Both the position numbers and the translations under genes were made by a program. Shown piece by piece: positions 31,513 to 39,759 of a DNA stretch of 43,333 nt (the first letter of the stretch is position 1; each line of letters opens with the position of its first letter). The DNA is from Candidatus Sulfopaludibacter sp. SbA4. GTDB taxonomy: Bacteria; Acidobacteriota; Terriglobia; Bryobacterales; Bryobacteraceae. The stretch spans positions 299-43,631 of the forward strand of contig OMOG01000033.1 of assembly GCA_900290305.1 (NCBI GenBank), given 5' to 3'. The notes under the pieces were generated by a model. The model ran no database searches. It was not told the DNA's origin and saw nothing but the letters and a program-made list of their open reading frames with translations.

Positions 31513-31984
31513 CGGTGAATTTCCCGGTCGAATAAATGTTGGCGAGTTGAAGAGCGGGCCAGGCGAACCCGGGCGCCTTGGCTTTGGCAGCCTCCAACAG
31601 GCGGATCGCCTCCGGCGTGTCCGTGCCGTTCAGAACGTACGCGGCCAGGTAGAGCGCGAGCGGATCGTCGGGCTTCTGCGCTGCCTGCTCTTTGTAGCGA
31701 GCCTGCAATGCCGGGAAATGGTCCGTCTCGGAATAGTGCACAAAATCGATGAGGCGGCGATACGGCTCCAGCTCGCGCGGGTACTTGGCCATGAGCCCTT
31801 CGAGGACTTCGTGCTGCCGCGCCGCCTGATCGACAAATTTCAATTTGTCGAGGGACTTGTTGTTGAGTTGTTCCCGAAGCACCTGCTGAACTTCAGGCCG
31901 GGGTTCGCAACCGGGTAATTGAGGCTGCGCGAGGCAGGTTCCCCCGAGAGAAAGGAAGGCAATGGAAAGTACCGAAATGCGCAC
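31349..31984 (-). CDS. N-terminal part of the frameshifted TlpA-like protein
   Basis: From GTG 31984, preceded by GGAGG at eight bases, this frame encodes a signal peptide (MRISVLSIAFLSLGGTCLAQ) and a helical region (LREQLNNKSLDKLKFVDQAA, LAAYVLNGTDTPEAIRLLEA). It reads IYSTGKFTDGKK near 31505, after which it becomes Arg-rich nonsense until 31349. Shifting one base near 31500-31512 joins it to the thioredoxin-containing frame. It is divergent from the GH172 gene, with 105 bases between starts. Confidence 0.75.
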   Translation of the reverse strand: MRISVLSIAFLSLGGTCLAQPQLPGCEPRPEVQQVLREQLNNKSLDKLKFVDQAARQHEVLEGLMAKYPRELEPYRRLIDFVHYSETDHFPALQARYKEQAAQKPDDPLALYLAAYVLNGTDTPEAIRLLEAAKAKAPGFAWPALQLANIYSTGKFTDGKKERCVSQLVLLRMQQFHRQSHSVDPRKRRRHCARGARGGRAPRTPGEGVRS

Positions 31985-32062
31985 AGGTCCACCTCCGTGC
32001 TGTGGATAGTGTAGCATCGGGGAAAACAGCGAGTTGACAACACCGGCGTCTCCGCCACAGGA

Positions 32063-32068
32063 TATAAT
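32063..32068 (+). promoter_or_regulatory. -10 element TATAAT of the GH172 gene
   Basis: A perfect TATAAT 21 bases before the ATG, followed by the ribosome site GGAGG (32080-32084). A TTGACA at 32034-32039 is 23 bases upstream, too far for a standard spacer, so the -35 is unclear. Confidence 0.45.
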
Positions 32069-32089
32069 CCGAGTTCTCCGGAGGAACAC

Positions 32090-33220
32090 ATGCCTTCATC
32101 GAACAACGGACGCCGCGGATTCCTGCAACGCATGCTCACCGCGGGCGGACTGGCGGCAGCGCCCGCCGCGGCGCAGGCGCAAAACACCCGCGGACCCGCA
32201 ACGAATTCCTTCCTGCCGTGGTACGCGCGGGCGCAGAACTACAAATCGCTCAAGCAATCCAGCTTCGATCGCACCGGAGGCAATCGCGATTCCTGGCCGA
32301 TTGCGGCCGGCGGCGTCCAGGAGGTCTTCAATGCGCAAGGTCCGGGAGTCATCAGCCACATCTGGTTCACCATCGCAGCGCGCAGTAACGACCACCTGAA
32401 GGAGCTCGTGCTGCGCGGCTACTGGGACGGCAACGCAAAGCCCAGCATCGAGACGCCCATCGGCGATTTCTTCGGACTCAACCTGAATACCTACCAGATC
32501 TACCAGTCGGAATACCTGGCCTGCTCCCCGGGCAAGTCACTGAACTGCTATTTCGTGATGCCGTACCGCCGGTCGGCGCGGTTCACCGTCACCAACGAAG
32601 GCAAGCAGGAGGCCGGCTCGTTCTACTCCAATATCGACTACATGACGGTGCCCAGCCTGCCCGACGACGCGCTCTACTTCCACGCGCAGTACCGGCAGAG
32701 CGCGCCGTGCGTGCCGGTGGTCGCGCAGGGCCCCAAGCTCAATCTGGATGGCAGGCTCAACTACGTCTACCTGGAGACGCGCGGCCGCGGGCACCTGATG
32801 GGGGTGACGCTCGGCGTGCTGCAGAACGCCAACGGCTGGTGGGGCGAGGGCGACGACATGATCTTCGTCGACGACGAGTCCAAACCCGTGATCAACGGCA
32901 CCGGGTCGGAGGATTATTTCCTGGGAAGCTGGGATTTCGGCGGACGCGACGGCGCGCAGCCTTTCGGACATGGCATGTACGGGGCACCGCTGATCGTCAA
33001 CGCGGAACGCACCGGCGGCCGCTACTGCTGCTACCGCTGGCACGGCGACAATCCCGTGACCTTCGAGCGCTATCTCAAGCACACCATGGAGCACGGCCAC
33101 GCCAACGATCGCGGCGACAATTTCTTCTCGGTCGGCTATTGGTACCAGACCACGCCGTATATCGATTTCCCAGCGCTGCCGCCGGTGGAGACCAGGATTC
33201 CGGTGGTCCGCACCGCATAG
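32090..33220 (+). CDS. GH172-type (DUF2961) glycosidase, Tat-exported
   Basis: A 376-residue protein with a twin-arginine-like N-terminus (RRGFLQRM, then an Ala-rich stretch to AAAQAQ). The DUF2961 domain spans ~50-370, with the signature segments GPGVISHIWFTI, IGDFFGLN, MPYRRSARFTVTNEG and NGTGSEDYFLGSWDFGG, whose SED glutamate is a catalytic candidate. Members of this family (GH172) act on fructofuranose or arabinofuranose linkages as oligomeric beta-jelly-roll enzymes. The start has GGAGG five bases upstream. It is the second glycan-active enzyme of the window and lies divergent to the TlpA-like gene; whether it shares substrate with the GH2 locus is unknown. Confidence 0.87.
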   Translation: MPSSNNGRRGFLQRMLTAGGLAAAPAAAQAQNTRGPATNSFLPWYARAQNYKSLKQSSFDRTGGNRDSWPIAAGGVQEVFNAQGPGVISHIWFTIAARSNDHLKELVLRGYWDGNAKPSIETPIGDFFGLNLNTYQIYQSEYLACSPGKSLNCYFVMPYRRSARFTVTNEGKQEAGSFYSNIDYMTVPSLPDDALYFHAQYRQSAPCVPVVAQGPKLNLDGRLNYVYLETRGRGHLMGVTLGVLQNANGWWGEGDDMIFVDDESKPVINGTGSEDYFLGSWDFGGRDGAQPFGHGMYGAPLIVNAERTGGRYCCYRWHGDNPVTFERYLKHTMEHGHANDRGDNFFSVGYWYQTTPYIDFPALPPVETRIPVVRTA

Positions 33221-33329
33221 GGAGCCCCTGGAGTTTGTACCTTTTGCCAGGTCAGAGGTGGGACAGGTGATCGCCTTTTGTCGCCTGTCATTGTGGGGCA
33301 AGCCCTTCAGCCTGCCAACCGCCCGCCCG

Positions 33330-33734
33330 TCACACCGAGGAAAGCACGGGCAATTGTGCCTTTGCGGCGGGAGCCTCGAAACGGCGCCGGATTTCCACGT
33401 CGGCCACCGCCAGCGGGACGCACCAGTCATCCAGGGCAACCGCCAGTTTGCGCTCGATAGCCCATTGGGCAAGGGGCTGGCGATCAAATGGACCGCCCAT
33501 CAGCACGGTGCGCGCTTGTTCTTCGTCGAGGAATTGCCCCATCTCGGTGTCCTCCAGGCCGCGTGTGTCCATGAGCAGGTAATGGCCGTCGTCAACCGGC
33601 GACAGGCTCAGGGCGGGGGCAGCCGCATCGGCTCTCCAGCAATCGCGCCATTCGCGGTAGGCACAATCAAACAGATCCCTGTGGAGAGTGTGGGCGCACG
33701 CGTATTCGCCCAAACACCATACGAATGAGACAGA
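33330..33734 (-). pseudogene. Orphan C-terminal fragment, possibly of a radical-SAM RiPP-maturation protein
   Basis: About 130 residues (WCLGEYACAHTLHRDLFDCA, LSLSPVDDGHYLLMDTRGLE, EMGQFLDEEQARTVLMGG, ERKLAVALDDWCVPLAVADV) read protein-like, with acidic and hydrophobic alternation and normal codon use. The reading begins immediately after the stop of the U32 gene with no ATG and no Shine-Dalgarno sequence; a TTG at 33713 is the only early start. By memory the tail resembles the C-terminal region of radical-SAM enzymes linked to RiPP maturation, but no radical-SAM CxxxCxxC part is present. It could also be a small uncharacterised gene. Confidence 0.35.
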
Positions 33735-33745
33735 CTCTGGTACCC

Positions 33746-36244
33746 TCACTGCAGGATGGGCAGAGTGAGGTATCCCTCGGGCACGAAGAGGCTGCCTTCG
33801 GTGACGCCCTGCGGTGCCATCCGCGGAAGGTGCTGCGCCAGGTCGCGCATGCTGCGGCGGCCGGACAGGGCATCGTCGAATGCCCGCGCGATCCGTGTCA
33901 CCTGCTCGCCGGACTCGTGCGCGAATTCCAGGCGGAAGCGGTGGATGCCGGCCGCTATCCACTCCTCCAGGTGCCGGCTGGATTCCTGCGCTTCCGCCCC
34001 AAAGACCGTATTGCGGCAGCCGACGTCGGCCATCACGGGATGCGCGCGCCCGGCCTCGTCGCGCAAAGCCACGCGGTGCTGCTCGCAGGGCCGGCCGCAA
34101 TCGCGATAGCTGGTGCCGGAAGAGAGAAACCGGCAGAAGACGCAGTGCTCGGTGTGAAAGACCGGCAAGTGCTGCCAGGCGATGGCTTCGATGGCATCGC
34201 CGCCCACGCTGCGCGCCAGCGCCGCGATCTGCGCGGCGTTCAGATCGTGCGTCGGGGTGAGGCTCGAAAGGCCCAGCGCGAGAAGCTCCGCCGCCGTCAC
34301 GGCATTGGCCGCGTTCAGGCTGAAATCCCCGATCAGCTCGGGATGCGGGCGCTCATGCAAGGCGTGAAGCAGGCCGGCGGATCGCACCAGAATGGGGCAG
34401 TCGCACGACAACAGGAAATCCACGATGCGCTCTTCCCCCGGTTTCAAAACCCGCGGGCTGGCCACGCGCGGGGCGATCCCCGCGGCACGCACGCGGTCGA
34501 GCGACGGCCGGAGGCCGTACAGGTCGAGATAGTCCAGCGTGATGCTGGCGGGCGCGAGCTCGATGGCGGCGTCGAGTTGCTCGGGAGTGCGCACCAGAAC
34601 GTAGCACAGGCATTCTTGCCTGTGTTGCTTTTCTCTAACTTCTGTTTGCCGAATCCCAACCCGATTCACCCGCACCCGCCGCGCCGCACCCTGCCGCTCC
34701 TGCAATCGGTCCACCGCTTCGCGCCGCACCTGGTTGAGCAGCGAACTGGGCGCGAACGGCGAGCCCTCGATGCGCGCCTGCAAGTCCGCCAGTTCATAGG
34801 GCGTGTTGCCGAGCCGCCCCAGTTGCGCCCGCAGGAACTCCACGTCGAGCCCGCGATTCCTGGCAGTCCCGAGCGCCGGCGATTCCACCGTCACGGAGAT
34901 CTCGCCGACCCGCCATTCGCTGACCAGGGGCGCGCCCTCGCGCGCGGTCACCGCCACACTCACCGGCTGCTTGCGAACGGGAGTGGCGGCCTCGGTGTAC
35001 GGCCGCACGGCTTTATCCAGGTCGGGGTCGTGGGTGCGCCACACCAGGTCGCCCGGCCGGATGCGATTGGCGTGCAGCACGCCGTTGCCGAAGCGCAGCT
35101 CGAGCTGGCCTCCGCGCGCCTCGGCGTGCTTATCAACCTGAAAAATGCGGCCGCCCTCCTCGGGCTCCTCCGGACTGCGCCAGTCGGCGGCGTCGAACAC
35201 TACGCCATCGCCCGGCTTCAGGGGCGCGATCCGGTGGGCTTCACCGGGCTCGATGACCACGCCGCTCTCCGCCACCCGCACCACGCGGCCCATCCACACG
35301 CCGCGATGCCGCGGTGCGCGTCCGTTGACCACCGCCTGGTGATCGGTCCCCCCGAGGAACCAGGGACCCAGGCCGCGCGAGTACACCTGCTCGAGTTGCA
35401 GCTCGGCTTCGCGGTCGATGCCCGGCTCCCGGCCGGCCCACGCATCGTCCACCGCCTGGCGATAGGCGCGCGTGGTGAGCGCCACGTAGTCCGAGTCTTT
35501 GTAGCGGCCCTCGATCTTGAGCGCGGAGATTCCGATTTCGACGATCTCGGGAACCTGGTGCAGGGCGTACAGGTCGCCCGGCGAGAGCAGGTAGCGCGCA
35601 TCGCCCAGCGGACGGAGCTGGCCGTCGACGATCATCTCATACGGCAGGCGGCAGGCCTGCGCGCACTGCCCGCGATTAGCGCTGCGGCCGCCCCAGGCTT
35701 CCGACGAAAAGCACTGGCCGGAGTAGGCCACGCAAAGTGCGCCGTGGACGAAGATCTCCAGCTCGCAATCGGTGCCGGCGCGGATGGCGCGCACTTCGTC
35801 GAGCGAAAGCTCGCGCGCCAGGGTCACGCGGCTGGCGCCGAGGCTCTGCGCGAGCCGTACGCCATCGGCGCTGGTGACGCTCATCTGCGTGCTGCCGTGG
35901 ATTTCGAGGTCGGGTGCGATCTCGCGGGCCAGCTTCAAGACGCCGATATCCTGCACGATGATGGCGTCGGCGCCCGCCTCGGCGATGGCGGCCAGGGCGC
36001 GGCAGGCTTCGTCCAACTCGTGGTCGAAGACCAAGGTGTTGAAAGTCACATACCCCTTCACGCCGCGGCGATGGAGCGTGCTCATCGCCCCCGGCAATTC
36101 GGCCAGGGAGAAACCCACCTTGGCGCGGGCGGTGAAATGCTTCAGGCCGAAGTAGACCGCGTCCGCGCCGGCCTCGATGGCCGTGCGCAACTGCGGCCAG
36201 TATCCGGCCGGGCTCATGATCTCCGGTTTGCGGCGTGGGGACAT
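33746..36244 (-). CDS. Peptidase U32-family protein with DUF3656-type region
   Basis: An 832-residue protein of the U32/collagenase-like family, whose characterised members include RlhA-type 23S rRNA hydroxylation factors, so proteolysis is not assured. The N-terminal U32 signature is clear: PEIMSPAGYWPQLRTAIEAGADAVYFG, IHGSTQMSVTSADGVRLAQ, EIFVHGALCVAYSGQC, SGQCFSSEAWGGRSANRGQC and ALKIEGRYK, with cysteines typical of the family's iron-sulfur site. A DUF3656-like middle and a second half with further CxxC-type cysteines follow (HLPVFHTEHCVFCRFL). The ATG is at 36242-36244. A 20-bp palindrome at 34605-34624 lies inside the coding sequence and encodes part of an otherwise unexpected KQHRQECLCYV stretch. 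Confidence 0.88.
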   Translation of the reverse strand: MSPRRKPEIMSPAGYWPQLRTAIEAGADAVYFGLKHFTARAKVGFSLAELPGAMSTLHRRGVKGYVTFNTLVFDHELDEACRALAAIAEAGADAIIVQDIGVLKLAREIAPDLEIHGSTQMSVTSADGVRLAQSLGASRVTLARELSLDEVRAIRAGTDCELEIFVHGALCVAYSGQCFSSEAWGGRSANRGQCAQACRLPYEMIVDGQLRPLGDARYLLSPGDLYALHQVPEIVEIGISALKIEGRYKDSDYVALTTRAYRQAVDDAWAGREPGIDREAELQLEQVYSRGLGPWFLGGTDHQAVVNGRAPRHRGVWMGRVVRVAESGVVIEPGEAHRIAPLKPGDGVVFDAADWRSPEEPEEGGRIFQVDKHAEARGGQLELRFGNGVLHANRIRPGDLVWRTHDPDLDKAVRPYTEAATPVRKQPVSVAVTAREGAPLVSEWRVGEISVTVESPALGTARNRGLDVEFLRAQLGRLGNTPYELADLQARIEGSPFAPSSLLNQVRREAVDRLQERQGAARRVRVNRVGIRQTEVREKQHRQECLCYVLVRTPEQLDAAIELAPASITLDYLDLYGLRPSLDRVRAAGIAPRVASPRVLKPGEERIVDFLLSCDCPILVRSAGLLHALHERPHPELIGDFSLNAANAVTAAELLALGLSSLTPTHDLNAAQIAALARSVGGDAIEAIAWQHLPVFHTEHCVFCRFLSSGTSYRDCGRPCEQHRVALRDEAGRAHPVMADVGCRNTVFGAEAQESSRHLEEWIAAGIHRFRLEFAHESGEQVTRIARAFDDALSGRRSMRDLAQHLPRMAPQGVTEGSLFVPEGYLTLPILQ
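34605..34624. repeat. REP-like palindrome inside the U32 gene
   Basis: CACAGGCATTCTTGCCTGTG is an 8-bp perfect stem with a TTCT loop. It is embedded in frame in the U32 coding sequence, between its two halves. Confidence 0.7.
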
Positions 36245-36324
36245 GCTGGGTATACCTTCAGCGTAACAGACGCGGGTTGTGGGGCACTTGGCGGTTCGGG
36301 ACAGCGGACCCCTCAGCCGCGAAA

Positions 36325-36399
36325 AACCGCTCCCTTACGGTCGCGGCTCCGTTGCGAATGCGCGCGTGTTTGCAGAGCCGCGACCGTAAGGGAGCGGTT
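36325..36399. repeat. 75-bp element bounded by a perfect 25-bp inverted repeat
   Basis: Left arm 36325-36349 (contains CCGCTCCCTTACGGTCGCGG) and right arm 36375-36399 are exact reverse complements around a 25-base spacer. A diverged left arm recurs at 38779-38804 after the transketolase gene. It lies between the U32 start and the transketolase gene. Confidence 0.75.
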
Positions 36400-36470
36400 A
36401 GTGGCACGCACCGGCACCGCAACCAACCGGATAAATAGATATAAAATACCTATAGACGCCGAAATTCGAG

Positions 36471-36490
36471 ACTCCGTTGCACGGAGCGAG
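36471..36490 (+). repeat. Palindromic dispersed repeat, copy 2
   Basis: Identical 20 bases to 14913-14932 (CTCCGT-TGC-ACGGAG stem). Here it lies only 14 bases before the transketolase GTG start and next to its Shine-Dalgarno sequence, so the hairpin could influence ribosome access. Confidence 0.65.
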
Positions 36491-36504
36491 TGGGAGGTGT
36501 TTTC

Positions 36505-38754
36505 GTGTCCGTACTCGTCAGCCGCTACAACCTTCTGGAAGAGGAGGGACGCCAGGCGCTCGCCCTAGGCGAGCCCGAGCGCCTGCAATATCGCGCCGAA
36601 GGAGGCGCCTACCTCAACCTCCGGGAACTGCCGCTCGAGCCCCTTTCGGAGATCGACGAAGACAAGATCGCCCGCCTGTGCCGCATCGTTCGCGGACTGG
36701 CTTTCGCCGCGGTGGACGCCGCCCAGTCGGGGCACCCCGGTGGATCGTCGTCCAAGGCCGAGCAGTTGCTCACGCTCCTCGCTAGCGGCGTCGTGGCGTT
36801 CGATGCGTGCCACCCCAAGCACCCCGGCCGCGACCGTATGGTGTGGTCGGCCGGCCATTGCACGCCCCTGTTCCACGCATTGCTGGCGCTGGTTTACGAA
36901 ACCTTGCGCGGTAGCGGAGTCGCGCTTCCCGCCGAGGCCGAAAGGGCAGCGGTCTATCCCGAGCAATTGGCCCGCTTCCGCCGCTGGGGCGGCCCTAGCG
37001 GCCACGTGGAATCGCATTACGCCTTGGCCGACACCTCCACCGGTTCCTCCGGACACGGCTTCTCGGCGGGACTGGGGTTCGCCATCCTGCACCGCTCGTG
37101 CGGGCTCGACACGAAGGCCTTCGTGATCGCGGGAGACGCCGAGACCGAGGAGGGCATGAGTTACGAGGCCCGCAACCTGGCCTCGAACCTGGGGGTCCAC
37201 AACCTGGTGGTCACGCTCGACTACAACGGGTTCGGCATCGATGGGCCGATCACCGAGGCGCTGCCGTCCCCGTATCTGAACCACTGGTTCGCGCAGGGCT
37301 GGAACATCGTCGAAGTGAATGGTCACAATGTCCGCGAGCTGGCCTACGCCTACCGCCTGGCGGCTCGGGAATTCGGCGAGGCGCGGCCCACGGTGGTGAT
37401 GTGCCACACCACCAAAGGGGTCGGCTACGGCCGGCTCGCAGGCACGGGCGATTCTCACGGCACGCCCCTGAAGCATGAGGAATATGTCGCGGCCATGCGC
37501 AGCCTCGGCTTCCAGATCCCCGGAAAACAGGGGGACACGGCGGCCGACATTCGCGTGGTCGTCGAAGCCCTGGGCGCCGATGAGCGCGACTACCTCGCGG
37601 AGCGTTTACAGGCCGCCGCCCGCAAGCTTACACCGGAATCGGAGCTGGTGAAGCGCATGGAGACCGCGCTGGCGGGCAGGCCCATCGCGGATTACACCAG
37701 CTTGGCGCGGCCCGACATCCTGCCGCCGGAGCTGGTCTTCGAGGCGGGCGATTCGGTTGCTACCCGCAAGGCCACCGAAGCGTGGTTCGCCTGGGCCATG
37801 AAGCACACGGCCTTCTTTTACGTGGGCGCGGGCGATCTTATGAAGTCCATCCTCACCGGCAAGGCCGAGAGCGTTTACGGAATCCACACGCGCGAAAACC
37901 TGCTGGGCCGCGGCTTCCGATTCGGCATCGCGGAGCAGAACATGGCCATGATGTCGACCGCCATGAGTCAGGATGTGCTGCCCGGCGGCTTCCGCCCCAT
38001 GACGGCATTCGCGACCTACGGCGTGTTCAGCCCCATGATGGCGAACGCCGTGCGCATGACGCTCATCAACAGCGCAGTCAATCCGCGCGCGTCCAGCTTC
38101 TTCATCATGCTGGCGGCGCACGACGGGCCGGAGACCGGCGAGGACGGCCCTACCCATCACGGCCTGTTCTGGATGTCGCTGTTCACGGCCTATCCGGGCA
38201 TCAAGGTGTACAAACCGCTGGATGCCAATGAGGCCATCGAGATGCTGTTCCACGCTGCCCGCCGGGGCGAGCCGGTGGTGTTCTCGGCAGTGCGTCCGGG
38301 CACTCCCGTGTTCCGCCGCGGCGATGGCGTGCCGCCCGCGAGCGAGGCCGTCAACGGGGCATACGTGTTCCATCCGTTCCGCCACAACGGCAAGCCGAAG
38401 AAGGTGCTGGTAGTCTGCGGCGGTCAGGTGATGGCCAACGTGCTCGAGATTCTCCCGGAGTTGGAGGAGCGCTCGGACGTGAAGATCGTCGCGGTGACAT
38501 CGCCCCAGCTCTTCGAGGAATTGCGGCGGACGGATCCGCCCAAGGCGAACGAGATCTTCCCGGACGAAGATCGGGAATATGCCATCACGCTGCACAACGG
38601 CTGGCGCGGATTCCTGTACCCGTTCCTGCTGCCGGGCGACTATAGCGAGCGGGTGTTCGGCATGGACGCGTTCTCGCGCTCGGGCAAACCGGACGAGATC
38701 TATCGGGCCGCGGGGTTCGATGCTGCCGGCCTCAGAAAAAAGCTGCTGGGCTAG
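36505..38754 (+). CDS. tkt: Transketolase
   Basis: A ~749-residue thiamine-diphosphate enzyme of the pentose-phosphate pathway. Visible motifs: AAQSGHPGGSSS, TPLFHALLALVYE, SSGHGFSAGLG, the TPP-binding GDAETEEGMSYEA ... LDYNGFGIDG, and the Pyr domain with IAEQNMAMMSTAMSQ, whose Glu activates TPP. A C-terminal domain follows (VLVVCGGQVMANVLEILPEL). The length is a little above the usual ~660, so it is a somewhat divergent form. Start: GTG 36505, seven bases after GGGAGG; the in-frame GTG at 36490 overlaps the palindromic repeat and is less likely. It appears to be a single-gene unit with hairpins at both ends. Confidence 0.9.
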   Translation: MSVLVSRYNLLEEEGRQALALGEPERLQYRAEGGAYLNLRELPLEPLSEIDEDKIARLCRIVRGLAFAAVDAAQSGHPGGSSSKAEQLLTLLASGVVAFDACHPKHPGRDRMVWSAGHCTPLFHALLALVYETLRGSGVALPAEAERAAVYPEQLARFRRWGGPSGHVESHYALADTSTGSSGHGFSAGLGFAILHRSCGLDTKAFVIAGDAETEEGMSYEARNLASNLGVHNLVVTLDYNGFGIDGPITEALPSPYLNHWFAQGWNIVEVNGHNVRELAYAYRLAAREFGEARPTVVMCHTTKGVGYGRLAGTGDSHGTPLKHEEYVAAMRSLGFQIPGKQGDTAADIRVVVEALGADERDYLAERLQAAARKLTPESELVKRMETALAGRPIADYTSLARPDILPPELVFEAGDSVATRKATEAWFAWAMKHTAFFYVGAGDLMKSILTGKAESVYGIHTRENLLGRGFRFGIAEQNMAMMSTAMSQDVLPGGFRPMTAFATYGVFSPMMANAVRMTLINSAVNPRASSFFIMLAAHDGPETGEDGPTHHGLFWMSLFTAYPGIKVYKPLDANEAIEMLFHAARRGEPVVFSAVRPGTPVFRRGDGVPPASEAVNGAYVFHPFRHNGKPKKVLVVCGGQVMANVLEILPELEERSDVKIVAVTSPQLFEELRRTDPPKANEIFPDEDREYAITLHNGWRGFLYPFLLPGDYSERVFGMDAFSRSGKPDEIYRAAGFDAAGLRKKLLG

Positions 38755-38778
38755 CTAGGGTTAGGTCTTCGACCGGAA

Positions 38779-38814
38779 AACCACTCCCTCACGGTCGTGG
38801 CTCCGGTCGGAGCC
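38779..38814 (+). repeat. Diverged arm of the 25-bp inverted-repeat family plus hairpin
   Basis: 38779-38804 matches the arm at 36325 in ~24 of 27 bases. It is followed by GGCTCC-GGTC-GGAGCC (38799-38814), a perfect 6-bp stem, 25 bases after the transketolase stop. Possible transcript-end structure. Confidence 0.55.
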
Positions 38815-38862
38815 GGGCCCAGAGGGCACCCCGTTAGCGAGCGGTCTTCGGACTTCCAGTCA

Positions 38863-39312
38863 CTACGCCGCCGGCCGCGTCATCGACCAGTGCGAGTGAA
38901 TCACCCGCCAACCCTCCTTCTTGCGCTGATACACCTGGGTGGCGTTCCAGCGGCTCTCCGCCGTCCCATTCCGCCGCACGAAGTTGTACGTGAGCACCGC
39001 TACGTCGCCGCACACCTGCACCTTCGGATCCAGCATCTCGTACCTGTCGAAGAGCGGCGTGCCGCGGTAGGGCTCATAGAGCGCCCGCAGCGCCGGAAGA
39101 CCGTCGAGTCTCCGATCCGTCATGATGTGAAAGTAGGTGATCTCGCGATCCGAGGTCTCGAGCGCCGGGCCGGGGTCGCCCTTCTGCCATCCGTCCATGA
39201 CGCGACGCTCGATCGCCACGATCTCCCGTGCGATACCCGCATCGGAATCCGCGGCTGCCAAGTCACCGGACAGCAGGGCGGCAACCGCGCAGGCCGCCAT
39301 GATCTTCGTCAA
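38863..39312 (-). CDS. Exported NTF2/SnoaL-like (DUF4440-type) protein
   Basis: About 149 residues from TTG 39312. AAGGAGG ends seven bases before the TTG, and this start overlaps the TGA of the preceding AhpD-like gene (TTGA), giving coupling; the ATG at 39300 has no ribosome site. A signal peptide follows (MAACAVAALLSGDLAAADS). The alpha-plus-beta cone fold of SnoaL-like proteins is visible: VAIERRVMDGWQKGD, REITYFHIMTD, LYEPYRGTPLFDRYEML, DVAVLTYNFVRRNG, WRVIHSHWSM. The ligand or activity is unknown; the family includes isomerases and regulatory pockets. Confidence 0.8.
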   Translation of the reverse strand: MTKIMAACAVAALLSGDLAAADSDAGIAREIVAIERRVMDGWQKGDPGPALETSDREITYFHIMTDRRLDGLPALRALYEPYRGTPLFDRYEMLDPKVQVCGDVAVLTYNFVRRNGTAESRWNATQVYQRKKEGWRVIHSHWSMTRPAA

Positions 39313-39713
39313 AGGGTGACCTCCTTGAAGCGATCGTCGATCTCCACCCGGTAGCCGCTGGAGAGGCGATTGGTTTCGTTCGCCATGCCCACCACCGCCA
39401 TCAACTCGGCGAACATCTCGCCGCTCATGCCGGCCTTGCGCGCGGAGGCGGTGTGCGACGCGATGCAGTACGGGCACTGGTTTGTAGCGCTCACCGCGAG
39501 ATAAACCATCTCCTTGGTGAGGGCGTCGAGCGCTCCGGGCGCCATGATCTCCTTGATGCTTTCCCAGGTGCGCCGCAGCGTCACCGGGTCGCGCGCCAGG
39601 GCCTTCCAGAAATTGTTGATCCAGTCCGTCTGGCGGGTGGCCATGATATCGTCATAGACCGCCCGCACTTCGGGACTGGCATCGGCGTATTCAATGAGTC
39701 CGAGAGTGGCCAT
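39309..39713 (-). CDS. AhpD/carboxymuconolactone decarboxylase-family protein
   Basis: A 134-residue alpha-helical protein of the AhpD-like family with the redox motif NQCPYCIASHTASARKAG (Cys80, Cys83, His87) following YLAVSATNQC. Such proteins act as alkylhydroperoxidases or thiol reductants. The ATG 39713 is chosen because GATAAT ends six bases before it, which fits the leaderless pattern of the window; the in-frame ATG at 39731 would place the -10 inside the gene. It is coupled to the downstream SnoaL-like gene and divergent from the coiled-coil ORF. Confidence 0.85.
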   Translation of the reverse strand: MATLGLIEYADASPEVRAVYDDIMATRQTDWINNFWKALARDPVTLRRTWESIKEIMAPGALDALTKEMVYLAVSATNQCPYCIASHTASARKAGMSGEMFAELMAVVGMANETNRLSSGYRVEIDDRFKEVTL

Positions 39714-39719
39714 GCGCCG

Positions 39720-39725
39720 ATTATC
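39720..39725 (-). promoter_or_regulatory. -10-like GATAAT six bases before the AhpD-like start
   Basis: GATAAT on the minus strand, six bases, then ATG at 39713, with no Shine-Dalgarno sequence. Candidate leaderless promoter. Confidence 0.4.
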
Positions 39726-39747
39726 GCGCATGGCGGCCGCGGCAGCT

Positions 39748-39753
39748 TACAAT
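39748..39753 (+). promoter_or_regulatory. -10-like TACAAT six bases before the coiled-coil ORF
   Basis: TACAAT, six bases, then ATG 39760. It faces the GATAAT of the divergent gene, so two -10 elements lie within 34 bases. Confidence 0.4.
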
Positions 39754-39759
39754 GAGGGA

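Noticed and set aside
36250-36504. Riboswitch upstream of transketolase
   Set aside because: The structure is explained by the perfect inverted repeat and the dispersed palindrome; no known aptamer pattern recognised.
33725-36568. A 947-codon plus-strand open frame opposite the U32 gene
   Set aside because: It has no recognisable sequence and crosses an intergenic inverted repeat; the U32 family match on the minus strand explains the region.
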